DNA of 64,000 nt from Anticarsia gemmatalis (Eukaryota; Arthropoda; Insecta; Lepidoptera; Erebidae). The translations under genes and the position numbers were made by a program. Positions 11,784 through 25,800 of the stretch are shown piece after piece (the first letter of the stretch is position 1; each line of letters begins with the position of its first letter). The notes below the pieces were generated by a model. It saw nothing but the letters and a program-made list of their open reading frames with translations, had not been told where the DNA came from and searched no databases. Location of the stretch: positions 12,584,501 through 12,648,500 of the forward strand of contig NC_134746.1 in assembly GCF_050436995.1 (NCBI RefSeq). Reading direction: 5' to 3'.

Positions 11784-13527
11784 TACTACTTCTATATATT
11801 ATCACTGCAACTGTAGAATCTCAAAAATGCTTACTGGAAGTAGATTTTAAACTGTCAGACTTGAATTAATAGCTATAAGTCTCGGAGGCTGTATTCTCAT
11901 CACCGTGAGACACTACGAAGACGTTCTCCGAAAACCGTATTTACAATATTTTCGGACGTGCATCATTGTCGTCTACAATGATTTACCTAACGTCCGCTTA
12001 TTCTGTCTGGTTATCATGTAGCCGTAATTTATCGTGGGATTATGATAATACGAGCTTTTTCAAAGAGTTTCGGTTCAATGTGGGCGTTCCACTGACGTTT
12101 TATCTCCGTACATTATTGGATGGACTTAAGTTGAAATCGTGTCATTCTCATATCGGCCGGAACCGTTGCTTTGTTATTTAAAATCAATGAGATATGTTGT
12201 ACGCATCGGATATTTTACTGTTAATACTGAAAGATATTATTGCCTTCCATAATTTTTACTTAAGTACTATCTTGCTCTACAATATTATGCCGCAACAGAA
12301 GCATTTTTATTGATTCTACCGCCCTAATACAGATTTTATTCCTGTAACTTTGTTTATGGACATCTAACAACAAATTTAATTCTATTACCCGACTCATCCA
12401 TCAATTTATTCCTTACAATATCCTCAAATATAACTAGTATTACGGTGCTTTAAACTTTATGGTGTTCCTGAGTGAAATTGATTACTTAATGGTGCATCAA
12501 GATGAGCTAGGGACCATGATTACTTGAGTATTGCAATCTGCAAAAACGCCTCCATTATAAACTCCAGCCGTGTTGGTTTTGCACCTTATTGCTCGTTTTG
12601 AAGTTTAGTACTATAGAATAGATAATCTCTTGATGGTTTTATGAAATTCTCTTGATGAGCTTAGTCGATGATTGGCAAGTGATTAGAGAAAATTGGATTT
12701 TTTGTTTCGCAATATTGGTTGTAAACTTTTTGTTCATTGTAGAAAACGTTTCTTTAAGAGAATCAATTTCAAACCGCAAGTTAAGTCTGAAATTAGTCGT
12801 CTAAAATCAACCACGAAACCTCGTCTTTGAAGATGACATTTAAGTCCTATTATATTTAAGTACTATTATATTATTACTTTATTTACTTCTATTTTATTAT
12901 ATAAAAAATACTGTCACTTAGGGGTATGAAAAAAAATGTTGGCCAATTCTCAGACCTACTCAATATGCTCACAAAATTTCAGGAGAATTGGTCTAGCGGT
13001 TTGGAGGAGTACGATAACTAACGTTGCGACATGGAAATTTTATATATAAAATTAAACAAAGTTTCTTTCACACAAAGCATTTCCTTCAACATATATCATG
13101 AGGATATTCAAAAAGTGTGTTGGATCCCGCGGGCGGGGCACCGGGCGCATTGGGTGCGCGTGCGCACGTCACGTGGGTCGTGTCGCGACGTATCTGCGTT
13201 ATTTATTGGCGGCGTCCGGCACGACCGAGCACCTACGTACATTGTGTGTAACTATGTGTATGTTATGTGGAATATGTTATGCTCCTATCCAGGCTTTTGA
13301 TCACTTCTTTGTAATAGCAAACTTTAGAGTTTAAGAGGATGTGTGTAGTTTGATTTTGTGTGTCTAGATAAATATTTCGTCCAATTATTGTCTTTTAACC
13401 AATTAAAAGACACGTTTTACCGAACACCCATGGATTGCTCCTACACAAGAATGCCTCTTTGTAGAGTTGACCTGCATCATATCATAAACTTAACAAATTG
13501 TCTAACAATTCTTTCTTCTTGTTTCAG

Positions 13528-13805
13528 TTGTACATCACGATACGCAGGCGAGTTCTGCCAGCATCTGAACCCTTGCCACAGCGAGTCCAGCCCACGATGT
13601 CAGAACGGCGGGACCTGTCGGGTCAGGCCAGGAGTGGGGGGTGGTCCTCCGTCCTTCGCCTGCGACTGTCCTCTTGGCTTCAGTGCCTCGCTCTGTGAGA
13701 TCAGGATACCTGCTGCCTGTGACTCCGAACCTTGCTTGCATGGAGGAACTTGCAGGTTGACGTCATTGGACACGTATGAGTGTGATTGCCCGCCGGGGTA
13801 TACAG
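13528..13805 (+). CDS. Notch: Notch exon: end of EGF 1, EGF 2, most of EGF 3
   Basis: Acceptor ...tgtttcag, donor gttagt. Enters with two bases owed by the upstream exon, leaves in phase 1. The first residues CTSRYAGEFC are the last two cysteines of EGF 1. EGF 2 runs from NPCHSESSPRC to SASLCE and has a glycine-rich insertion (VGGGPP) between its third and fourth cysteines, as in fly EGF 2, which is also long. EGF 3 starts at ACDSEPCLHGG and breaks after PPGYTG. The reading frame is open upstream of the acceptor, but that sequence is not EGF-like and is taken as intron. Confidence 0.95.
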
Positions 13806-16800
13806 GTTAGTCTATGCAATATGTTATTTTATAGCTATTATGAAGTTTAAAAGCCCGTACAAATAACAAAGTAATAAATTCAGTAGTAACTATAGAATCT
13901 TCATACAGGACCTATTCTGTCGTGGTTTTAAATCTCACGACAAATATAATTCTTTAACCTAATTCCATCCGTACTCCTGCCACCTAATGTCTACAACAAC
14001 TCGTTTTCATTATTTTTAATTTGTGACTTGTCCCATTAATAAATAATGGATTACAATCTAATCAATTTTCAACACACATCACAAATGCAATTATCGATCA
14101 CGACATGTTTTACATCCCCAACGACGCTTGTTATCTCTCCTTCTTTTACATTTCCTACAAACAAATCTACGTAATCATCCACTTTATAATCTCGGTCAGA
14201 AATAGCTAAGATATTATCAAGTATAATTGTCTATCCGTCTGTCCGTCTTACATGCGTAATTGGTTACGCATTTTGATGACTAATAAACAGGTGTTTGCTT
14301 AGATATGAATTATTCCAAAGCCTCTTGTATGTAGAACTGATTCTAATCTTTGTTCAACTCAAATGGATTCAGACGGCGTTTATAGCGCATATCCTACACC
14401 TTTATAGGGCTTGTTAGTGCTACAGACTTGTTTAATACCTATTTTATCGTTTACGTAATGCCTAAGAATAATTTAGTTGCCTCATGTTGTAAAGGGATGT
14501 CGTAAATAATAGGGAAAGAATACAAACGGGTAAATCAAACAAGTTAAATAATAAAGGAGAAAATTTTAGTGTTTATGGATTCTTATCTCATAAGCACACC
14601 TGCTGAAATAAAAACATAAACCAAATCCCAAATCCCACTGATTTACGATGACCCAATAACTAACAAATAGGAGACGTACAATAAATTAATTTTCTAAATC
14701 TTAAATCACCATCAAAATATGGAAAGGTTAATATACTTGGAACGATATTAATAAAAGTCAATATAAATCCGTCATCATAACCCGTAGAGGTTTTAATATT
14801 GGAGTTGGCATCATATAAATTACTGATATAAAAGGCGGACGACCAAAAGCGAAATTTGATCAATCAGTGCCTCAAGCGAAACTAGTTCTAGAATTATGTT
14901 ATCATAATGATTTACTGTATCGTAAATGTCGTAAGCATAGGAAGGAGTAACTAGTAAATTTTGGAAAGCTGTTTCCTTTCAAACACTGTATTTATAATTG
15001 CCGTTTCGTATTTATATGTTAATTCTTATTCTGTTCTACTGAGAGTCGACAGTTTAATAAGTATTTTGTGAACGTTGCATTCTGACTTGTTTCGATTTTA
15101 GGTTAACACTCGACTATCAAATTCGTGTTCCGTTGTGTGGAATTGGTTTTAATTGATTTTTAGAATCTATAATCGGAAATTAGACGGCATTCTATACTAT
15201 TAACATGTGAATTGTAATTCGTATCTTCCATATCTTAGCCAGTTTTATTTCATTGTCCAGTTTTTACTTTAGTTGGATACAATATGTTTGCTATTTTTGT
15301 ACCATCATAAAGTTTATGACTATTATAAGACTACAAAATGCCACAGTTTTTGTACAACACATACTCGTTTATTTAATTTATAGTTTTGTCACTTCTTCTT
15401 AACATTGTTTACGAAAATAACACATGCTTGTAACAGGTTTCATGTATTATCTCGCATACATACGTAAAATCATTCTATAAGGCAAGATCCTTTGATCATT
15501 CACTATGATCAAAGGAAGTTTGTAGCAATCCTAGCAAGCAGCGTTCTTTAGTCTCTGTATTCAATGAGAAAAACGCGTGATTTTATGCATACGATCTCAA
15601 TTTAACATTAAAATAAATTTGCAACATCTTAACTTGTTTATTCAAGCGTCTACATTAAAATACAATTTAATTTGTCGTGTTAGAATAGTTAAACGTTGCG
15701 GCAATCAGATGCTCCCGTGATTGCAGAGATAAATCTCTAAGCAATTTGGATTGCAGAAGACAGGCAGGTGTCAACGTTCACTTACTACCGTTGGTCCAAG
15801 TTATAAACAAGTAGAAATCGCTGATTTTTGGCAGCTCCTCGCATGATCAATTATTGTATCAAGCACATTGTAAAACATTTGGCGATTGAAAAGAGTGGCC
15901 GTGAGTTTCTCGCTAGCTCTTCTCATAAGGCTCTACCCCCTTTCCGAGCTAGTGGTAGATCCAGTAATTGTAACGACTATCATAAGTGTCAATATTTGAC
16001 CTAAATGAATAAAAGATTTGATTTTGATCTTGATTTTGAAATATACGTAGGAATTCCAACACTTCTTATTTCAAGTATTTATCTGATTTTGCAAAAAAAA
16101 TCCCGCTTGAGAACGGGTAAACACGTTTTCTGGCTTTTTTATTTAGTGCTTGTTCTAGTGGCAGATTTTTTAAGCCGTATGACGGCTTGTCTTGGTATAT
16201 CGACTGTATGATTCTTATAGTTTGTACATTAAGTGGAAAAATATAGGAAGCCTTAATTTAGATATCTCTTACGTCAAAACGGTTTTATATTTATAAGCGT
16301 ATCCATTTTTGGATTATTAGGAAATGTTAATGGAAATTGATCGTTTCAGTCTAACCTTTTACAACTAAGTGAATATAAATACAATATTTTGGTAATTTAA
16401 AACAATATTTTTTATATTATGACATTCGTACGATCATGGCCAAGCATAAATTATTTTTGGCAGACAAATAAAAATGTCGGACATATGTTTAATCGATTTA
16501 AACTTGTCGAATGCGGTCCTTACATTCTTATTTTATTGTTATTGATATTTAATTTAAATTGTGCATCGATAATGGCAGTAATAATAGCATTCAGAACTCG
16601 TTGCTCTTGAATTGTTTATTTTTATGGAGATTGCGATTAAGAACAATCACTGATTTAATAAAATGAGAAATATTTGGACAGTGGTCCAATTCTTTTACGA
16701 AGATAATACACTGCAGTTGATATGTAATTACGATATGTGTTTTTGACATGTCGATTCACAATTATTAGCCATAGTTATGCACGCAAGGGCTCAGTATTGC

Positions 16801-19800
16801 GTGCCGTTAAAAATGAAATAATTTTTTGTTACTTTTTTGTCTTCTTTTAATAATTAATCGCGATATTTAATGCACTTGTACCATTACATCTAGCGACAAG
16901 CTAGCCAGTAGCCTCCATAAACAAGGAATTCGTGTAAAAAATTCTACCGCTGCGCCTGCGCAGCCGCCTTGTACGGGAACGCAATTATGGCGCAGATCCT
17001 GCTTAACTACTCTAAATATTTACGTAATTTTTAATTTAATAAGATGTCGCCTTTATTGGCATAGAATGTACTAATTAATACTATTACTGAAATAGGATTA
17101 TTACCTTATTTATAAAGTAAATAAGTATGTTTTTTTTAAATTGAGATTGAAGACAAATGGGACATATCCGCCTGTATCTATTATAATGTAATTCTCAAAT
17201 TATAACTATCATTACAAACAGCAGTCGCACGACAAAAAATAATAGAAAAAACTCTCCAAAAAAGTATGTTGCATGTCTACGAACACCAATTATGTTACCG
17301 GTAGTTCTACCTACTTCTAAAACCAAGTCTAATCACGAACAATTTTCAATTAAAGAATAAAACTTTTAATAGATTATATGGAAAATTACATATTACATCG
17401 CCGGTATCACACGGGAGCCGCACAGTGAAAGTCGTAGAAAGCCGACAATCTATAATTTCCTGAATTATATGCCAACTTGTAATACTTTTAGTTAAACCGT
17501 GTCGTTCTGTTAATTCGTTGTGTGAACTTGGCTGGTTTGCTTTTCAATTGTCTATGCGATTAGTGTTTTACCGTTGTGTCGGTGCTTTTGTTGTTTAATA
17601 GAATTAATATAATAACTGTTTTAGCGCTTAAAATGGCATTGTATTTATTGTTGTTGTAGCAAAAACTAAACTACTGAAACTGCCATGGTACACACAGAAA
17701 GCCTTTGACAATCCGTACTAGTTTTCAAAAATGCTTGCACTGTTTGTTGTAAAAATGTAACATATTTACCGTGAAATAACACTTGTGATAAAGTGATAAC
17801 ATGAGACAGTTGAAAAGCTACTTTTTTGTTCAAAAAGCAACCGCGTGTGTCGCCATCTATCATAATGAAAAGGAATTTGCCGCAAGAGATATTCTGGTAC
17901 TAAAAATCCTACCGTTCCTATCAGCAGTATTCATAGCGAATATTAAACACATAAGATCTGTGGGATCAACACTACAGCGTGAAGAATGCCAACCTATTAT
18001 CTTCAAGAAATGTTAGAGAAACGGGTTAGTGTGTTGCGTAGGCGTCGCAAACCCGTCGGAGCGTCCAGCCATCTTTAAATCTAGGGTATTATTAGGGTCT
18101 TAAGGTATAGAGGCGCATCTCGAGATAGTTTCATGATAAGTGCTTCTACAGATACTATAAACTGTTTGTTTATTGTGATGTTTGAAACTATACAGTCTGC
18201 AGCAGATGAAAATAATACCTTTATAATACCTTTATATTCGCGATAATACCTTTTCTTGTAAAACTGTACAAGGTTTTTATTGTTAACTGATTGCAATATC
18301 AAAATACGTATTTCTTTTTTCATTGTCCCTTAATACCTAACATACTAATAGATTTATGCAGAAAGTAATTTTCCACTTGAAAAATACTAGTTTCTATCAC
18401 TATACCACTCTGCCAAAATGTATTGGCAAATCTGTAATTCCTTAAAAATTTAATCCTGCTGTTTTGGTTTCGTATTTCTTATCATGGACGTGGTTTTTCC
18501 AATGCTTAATAGTCTGATTTAGTTATACAACTATCCTCCTATAATTCTGACACTAGTTTCAAAAGTGTATGTAACATATCACTAGCACTTAGCAGTATAC
18601 ACTTGCACAGATCGGATCGTGTCCATAATACCAATTAAGCTCGTTCTACCAATCAGGCCGAATTCTTTCGTTGGCTCCCTATTAGTCAGCCTAGTTGCTC
18701 AATCATCAATTATTTGAGGTCAATGGTGGATACTGGGATAGTTCTTTTAACCAAAGATAGTTTTTAGAAACCTGAAAAAAGTATATTTTGCATCGTATCA
18801 TAAAGCGGGATATTACTTTGATGTGGGTTTTTTTAATAGGGTGAAGTAAAAGTATCTTCTTTGTGTATCTTAATTGTAATAATCTGTCTTTTATTAGGTC
18901 TAGTTTTCAGTTTTGTTACTGTAGAAGTGGATTTTATAATGATATCACATAACTGAAGAAACATTACATTCTTTCTTGTTAGGACTAATCGGTTACTAAA
19001 CTACATGCCAGTCATAACATAAACCCACTCACAGGCAAAAACAGATTTACGTTATTGAGATGTTTCACCTCATTCTGATCAGAGTCCAAATTGCAGCCCA
19101 CACTGCCCAAATCGATGCCCAAATAACCTAATATGTATGCAAATAAAGCACTTCAAAAAAATTAATGCTCACAAGTTGTCAAAGCTGCCACAATCGACTA
19201 ATTTATACGACAATCGATATAGCTAATCGATAAAAAATCGCAATCATAAAAACGATTAAAGACATCGATTTAGTTATGTAAATTATGGCAGAAGTAATTT
19301 CGCGATTCACACGTTAATTTGTCTTTTTTGATTATTTTTTCGAAGCTGTGTTGGTAGCTTTTCTTAACGATAGGTTTATGAACTTTTTATAGGTGATATA
19401 TTAGTTAATATGAGTTTATTGGTTCATTCGTCGCGTTGAGTAAATAGTGGGGTCCTAACCTCTTGATTCACGATTAACATAAAGATATAACGTGATATTA
19501 GATTGATGTTTATAGTGGGTGAAGAAAGTTAAGTTTGTTTACAGTTACTTTATTTTATTACATTACGAATAGAGTTACATGCCGGTATTATTAATGCAAA
19601 GGTTTTTCAACACAAATTGACTCTCTCTACAGTTTAACACTTAATATTCTGAGGAAAATTCCGTCACCAAAATTGAGACAGCAACGAAAAAATTTACTTA
19701 CCTAATTTATCTTTTTGCAGGAAACGAATGCTCACACGAAGACCACTGCGCGTCGCAACCTTGCCGCAACGGTGGTCGCTGTGTAGCAGACAACAGCACG

Positions 19801-22800
19801 ACAGCTGGCTACTCTTGCGACTGTCCACCTGGCTTCACTGGCTCCCGCTGTACTGAAGATGTCGTCGAATGTTCCAGTGGCTCAGGCCCTTGCCATCACG
19901 GCAGGTGCTTCAATACCCACGGGTCGTATACCTGTGTGTGTGAGCCAGGGTATACTGGGCGAGATTGTGATGCGGAGTATGTGCCCTGTGAACCGTCTCC
20001 GTGTCATCATGATGGAAGGTGCACGCCGATGGATCAGCTGAGATACGAGTGTGATTGTCCACCTGGTGAGTTCAGATTTTGATTATTTTTTAAGAATAGC
20101 TCCGAATGATAACATATTTGTTCAGTTTTATTTAACGTTAGCAAATTGTTTTGTTTACCCGACTTGAGAACCAACTACCGAGCGCATCTGGAACTTAAAC
20201 TTATGTTATTTTAAACACCGTAGAACCTTGTTTATATTACCGAATGAGACTCAACATTCATAGAGATTTTTCTTGAACCTGGACAGCTGTCTTTTTATTT
20301 TTTTATCTAGCCTCTTTCAATGTACCAATGCTGAGCAAAGACCTCCCCTAGATTTCGAGTCCATTCGGTCGCTTACTGAGTCCAAACAACATTTAATAAA
20401 CTGCACAAAACCAATATCAAATGTATTCCCCAGTGGTCACTCACAATAATTCTTAATAGCCATCTTGGCTGGGATTATTCAATCAGGAGTGCTACAATGT
20501 TGCAGAACTAGTTGCCATAAGCGGAGTGACTTGATAGCTGCAGGCACGGTCACATCACGGACCGTCGTTAGCTTTATTGGGACCCGTACTGGCAGTGGAT
20601 GGTTCAGTTTGTTATTGTTTTAATGTAGGAAGGGATATGTTTCATTATGATATGGGTACTATGAGACTGATGGTTGTTAGAAATGTCTGGTTATAAAAAA
20701 AGCTAAAAGATGCGTGAGTATTATTTTGAACGCTACAAATGCTTTGCTATTTTTGTTAGAGCAGAAGATAAAATAAAAATTGGATCCTAAAAACTTATTT
20801 AGCTAGCAATAATATCTGTAATAACACATATTTGCCAATACATTTAACTAGCGCCATTGTAACGCATTGCTACTATGTTATACGCTTATGAAACCTGTCT
20901 ATAATTTTCCGTTTAACCCTTAGGGAAATATACAACCATCATAAAATAACACGGACAGAAATATTACCTTTTTTGAATAACATTTCTTGTCCCATAACTA
21001 AAATATCCGCTTTTCCCCGGGGCAATTCTTGAATTAACGTTGCAAGACACCTTATTAAAGCATGCGAACTAGAGCCTACTTTCCATAGAAGTTCTCATAC
21101 TAATAAACTGTATGAAGGTAACATAATTTATATTAGATACTTACCTAGTACCAAGTACTAGGTACTCGTAGTGCTAGAAAGTTCTTTACGGCATGATCTG
21201 CGCAAACTTATGTTACTATAACTCGAGAACTGATAGGGTGATTTGCAATTATTATTCTGTCGCCTTATTAGTTTTGTTGTTGAATTACTGATTTGGAACT
21301 GTATCTTGATATAACCGGATTCTAGAGATGGCAAAACTAGATTTTAGTAAGTTTATGTGAGTTAGAAAATAACTTGATTCGCAGTTTTAGTTCAAAGTGG
21401 AAATCAGAGTTATTGTAGCAATAGGTAAGTAGTTTTAACTACTAAAATATTATTATTTAGCTTCGAATTTATAAGCAAAACTTATACCTTAAAAAAAAAC
21501 TATATTGAAATCACTGCCTCCACACACAGACACGTCAAACCTATAACACCCCTCTTTTTGTGGCGGGGGTAATAAGCAAAGTATCGTAGGCTTTAATTTT
21601 AGCTACTATTTGACCAAAACGATGAAGCTAGAATAAAAGTTATCTAAACGTTTTTATAAGAAAATCTAATTACTCTTTTGAAAGTTGTTGCCAAGTGAAA
21701 CAAAAACAACCTTCAGACACTCATTAACAAAAAACCTAATCAAAATCATCTCAGTCATTTCTTATATACTACAATATATTATCATGATGCAACACCGTCC
21801 ATCAATTCAGAAAGCACGCAGGCAATGAGGCACACATAATGGCTGACTATTTACATCGGCTGAAAGTCGACTACGGCCCGCGGCGACCACGACTCCGCTA
21901 CGAAAGTACTGAGACCATCTAACAAAGGATAAAGTTCAATATTTGATTCCATTTACGTTTATTGGAGAAACTGTAGTGGATTACAGAATTTAAATGAGAT
22001 TTTCGTAGTGCTATGTTGAGGTGTACAACGCTTTTACTGTAATTACTGGGGTACCTAATCATAAAGTGTCTATTTTTTGTGGTTTCTGATAATCTTATGA
22101 AAATATTAATCAATGCATAATATGTTTTAGTAAGATCTACAACTAGATTTAGGGATAGCGCTTGATTCTAACCATTTTTTTAGCTAAGAACTTCAAGCAA
22201 AGATTTGAATAGTGTCTAATTCTGTATTGGGTTCACTACTATAACAATTGATGTCAAAGCAATACAACAAAAATAAACAAAAGAGCAACATTTCTACACT
22301 CCATTACAATTACAATTTGAGTAATTCGCGAATAAAGTTAAAACCGCAATGACGTAATCATTACGTCATAGTTTTTATGTGGCGCTGCGCAGGCGCATCT
22401 AGGATTCATTAGCTTCATTACGCCGTTGCAAAACAGTGGTAAGCAGTTAGACCTTACAACACAAGCTCACTGAGAAATGTTCCATATTTCTTGCAATTAA
22501 CATAATATGTTTGTGAGAAAAAATTGCGAAATCAGGAAATGATAAGATTTAATAAAGCCCAGTAATTGTTTATTACGGCAATTTGTAATTAAGTTTGCTA
22601 GTTTTTGTTATGTAAAGACGCGGTGACTATGTATTTATGTACAAAGGTATCGTTTTAGATAATCTTCTTGGAGCGTGGGATAGAAAATAATTATAAAAGC
22701 ATTCTTTGATAAGTAAAAAGCGAATTTTAGGATAAGTTTTCAACTCTTACCAATAAACAGAATTCACATTTTCGACTGACACAAAGTACCTATATCACTA

Positions 22801-25800
22801 CTTTTGTAGATCATAAGATATATTTTCCAAGTACAAAATCGAAGTTACGACTCCCCCTTACAGTGACAACGGATGGTCACCTTAACCACTGCGCCATAGA
22901 AGCTATCAAATCTACTTAAAATTTTCGTCCTATAACAACTCAATTGATCTAATTCAAATGGCTCATATTACAAAAAAACTAAAGCACTTTCTCTGATACC
23001 GCTTCATACGACCACTTGAGCTAGCCTAGTGACGTCACGACCACGGCAAGTGTGGGAAACGCACTACGTACTAATTAACACCACAACTCGTACGTTTGTT
23101 TATTACTTCCACAACTAACTTCAGGTTTTTGACGTTTTCTAAGTGACATAACGTTTTGATGGACGCTTTGATTCTTGATGTTGATGTTTGGGACCTTATT
23201 GTTTTATTACACTTTAATTATTTTTTATAATTATGAAAATAAAAAAGTTTTGCTGTGTCCCTCCCTAATAATTACTCCGTATATTATGCTTATTTGGTTT
23301 TTAATGCCAAACACTTTAAACATATTTTTTAAATATCAATTACTGTGTCTCTATTTTTCCGAATTATTTGCTTTAATTTTACAAACTGTTAAATGGTGAA
23401 TTTATTTTCATTTCTAATATTTCATCGGTTAATGTAGAAAATGTATCGCTTTTAAAATCCTTGTCATAATTTCTTTCAATAGCTTTTCAAATCTGCCATA
23501 CATTTTCATTCAATCTGCCATGCATGTATATAACAAGCATCATCCTTTCCTCTATCATTTCCATCCTACATACAAGCAGGCATTTTTTCTCACAAATTAT
23601 CCTCTCATAGTTGACAGCAAACTAGTCTAACATGACCTAGCTTGTCCAGTTTCTATGATGTTATAGGATTAGTACGCTTCGCTGCGTCGCTTGATTATAT
23701 ATCTATTATAGCAATTTGCATCGTAATAAATACTAATGCCATTAGTATCGGTTTTGTTATCATGGACGCTGTGTCATAGTTGAGTGGCAATTTTATGTCC
23801 GTTGTTAATTTTATCTAGGCCTGGGAAACATTTGTGATGTCATTTCTGCCAGTTTTGTGACAGTGCTATGCATTGATGGTGGTGTAGTTACTATTTGCAT
23901 TTGATTGATTGTATCCAATAACTTTGAATAAGCCGCAAAGGTCGAAATCTGTCAATTGATGTCGAAAAAATATTGGCAGGATAAAGATTTGTCTCATTAA
24001 AAAAGATTAACGCTTGAATACATTAAAACAGACATAATTAACGCCATCAATACTAAAATAATTTATTTAAGCGAGAAATTATTCAAATTTCAAACTAAAT
24101 TGACAAATCCGTCGCCGCCTCATCCCTTCGTCGAAATTAAAACAATCAATCACGAGGTTTAAAGATGTCTTCTACTTCCTCCATCAAAATACGTGTTATT
24201 AATATCACTATTAGTTAATAAAAATGAATCATTAACACATGTCTGGAACATGTGCTCTCTTAAAGAACAGCTTCCGTGGCCCTTGTAGAGAAGTGATGGG
24301 AATGCGGGGCGACAGCCTCTCACACTATCGTATTATGTTAAACTGATTGTCAATTTAGATTCTTCAACGGTTTACTAAGCGAACCAATATTTGTATGTAT
24401 CTGTACTTTTCTTCATTCAATATGAAAGTAAATATAGAGATTTTAGAAACATGTTTGTAGATGGACTTGAATTTGAAGCTAAATTGCCTTGGAAAGTTGG
24501 ATAAAAATATAATGTATTTGTTACAATCCTTATTGCTGCTATTGATAGAGAATCTGATTTCTATCGCCGCAAAGTACATTTTGATACGCACCAAAAGAAT
24601 AATAAAAAAATATTCTTTATCATACAACTTATATTAACTAATGAATGTATAATGTCATGCTCAGAAGGAACCGGGGTATGTTAATTTACTTAATGGAAAT
24701 TTAATTTGGATACATCGTTTCTCAACTAAAATAGTCAGCGCGATACGTTTTTATATACAATAAAACTTAAAGAATTTTGTTTCCAAACACATAAAAATGA
24801 CGGCGTAAAGATAAAATCTGCGCGCGCGCATCTCCAAAGACAGTTTTATAGCGATTTTCATTTTATTTTTACTGTTCTAAGTATTACCAATCTTATTAAG
24901 TGCTAATTAGGATTAAATAATTTAATTAGACGGAAACTGGAATCGTTGAAAAGTTGAAAATTTACTGCTACGTTTATAGCTCATTATTTTCATTCTAGTG
25001 CCTATTGAGTAATGTTATTTCTATTATGTTACTCAATTTTAGAGCCTATGAAATTGAATAAGTACAAACTAAACATAAAACTACCTTTAATAACATCATA
25101 GGTATTATAAACATAACTGTTTAAAGTTCTATTTATAACAAACTAGCTGACCCGCGCAACTTCGCTTGCGTCACACAAGAGAATCATAATTTTCCCCGTT
25201 TTTGTAACATTTTTCACTGGTACTCTGCTCCTATTGGTCGTAGCGTGATGATATATAGCCTATAGCCTTCCTCGATAAATGGGCTATCTAACACTGAAAG
25301 AATCAAATCGGACCAGTAGTTCCCGAGATTAGCGCGTTCAAACAAACAAACAAACAAACAAACAAACTCTTCAGCTTTATAATATTAGTATAGATTCGGC
25401 AAAGTCCCGGATTACAATCAAAATATTTATACCGAACATTGCGCATTGGTTTTCAAGTCTGGAGCAAAAAAGGCGTTGAGAGATTTAAACCGAGGCGCCC
25501 GAACACAAACAGTTGCACATGTGTTATTCGTGGGAACTCACCGGTTAATGATTATAATGAGATTCTTTACACGCTAATCGAAAGACTGTTTGTATGAAGC
25601 CATGAACCAATAGAAGTTTCAACACCTCAACATTTGTCCATTGATCAGCTAGTTTTCCTTTTAGCAGATTTTTATGTTGAATTGCTGCTAATAGGTTTAT
25701 TGTTCCCCCTTTTTTGGGTGGTTCTTTACATCAGTTTACTTTGTCTAAAACACCTATTAAAGCGCAAAAAAGAGATCGATCTTTTATAACAAAAAGTCTA

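Larger units (their letters stand above)
1..13527 (+). other. 5' non-coding stretch, probably a large Notch intron
   Basis: No exon with an EGF half-repeat or leucine-rich signal peptide could be found here. The exon at 13528 starts with the last base of a split codon, so an upstream coding exon must exist. The stretch is mostly AT-rich. GC-rich islands lie at about 1-560, 1560-1680, 3090-3220, 4560-4670, 5030-5120, 6660-6710, 7690-7800, 9690-9800 and 13120-13230. It also contains two Helitron-like elements (6109-6360, 7830-8075), a long foldback (11311-11783) and a hairpin repeat (10622-10690). Position 1 may or may not be inside the transcript; that is inferred from the missing 5' exon. Confidence 0.7.
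13806..19720 (+). other. Intron (EGF 3), 5.9 kb
   Basis: AT-rich. Contains a copy of a dispersed repeat on the minus strand (15901-15992) and a CpG palindrome of NRF-1 type at 16951-16962. Otherwise I see no exon, RNA gene or clear repeat. Confidence 0.85.

Noticed and set aside
13358..13527. Upstream extension of the open frame of the first recognised exon with an ATG at 13358.
   Set aside because: Sequence before the TTTCAG acceptor lacks EGF spacing or a signal peptide; homology begins exactly at the acceptor.
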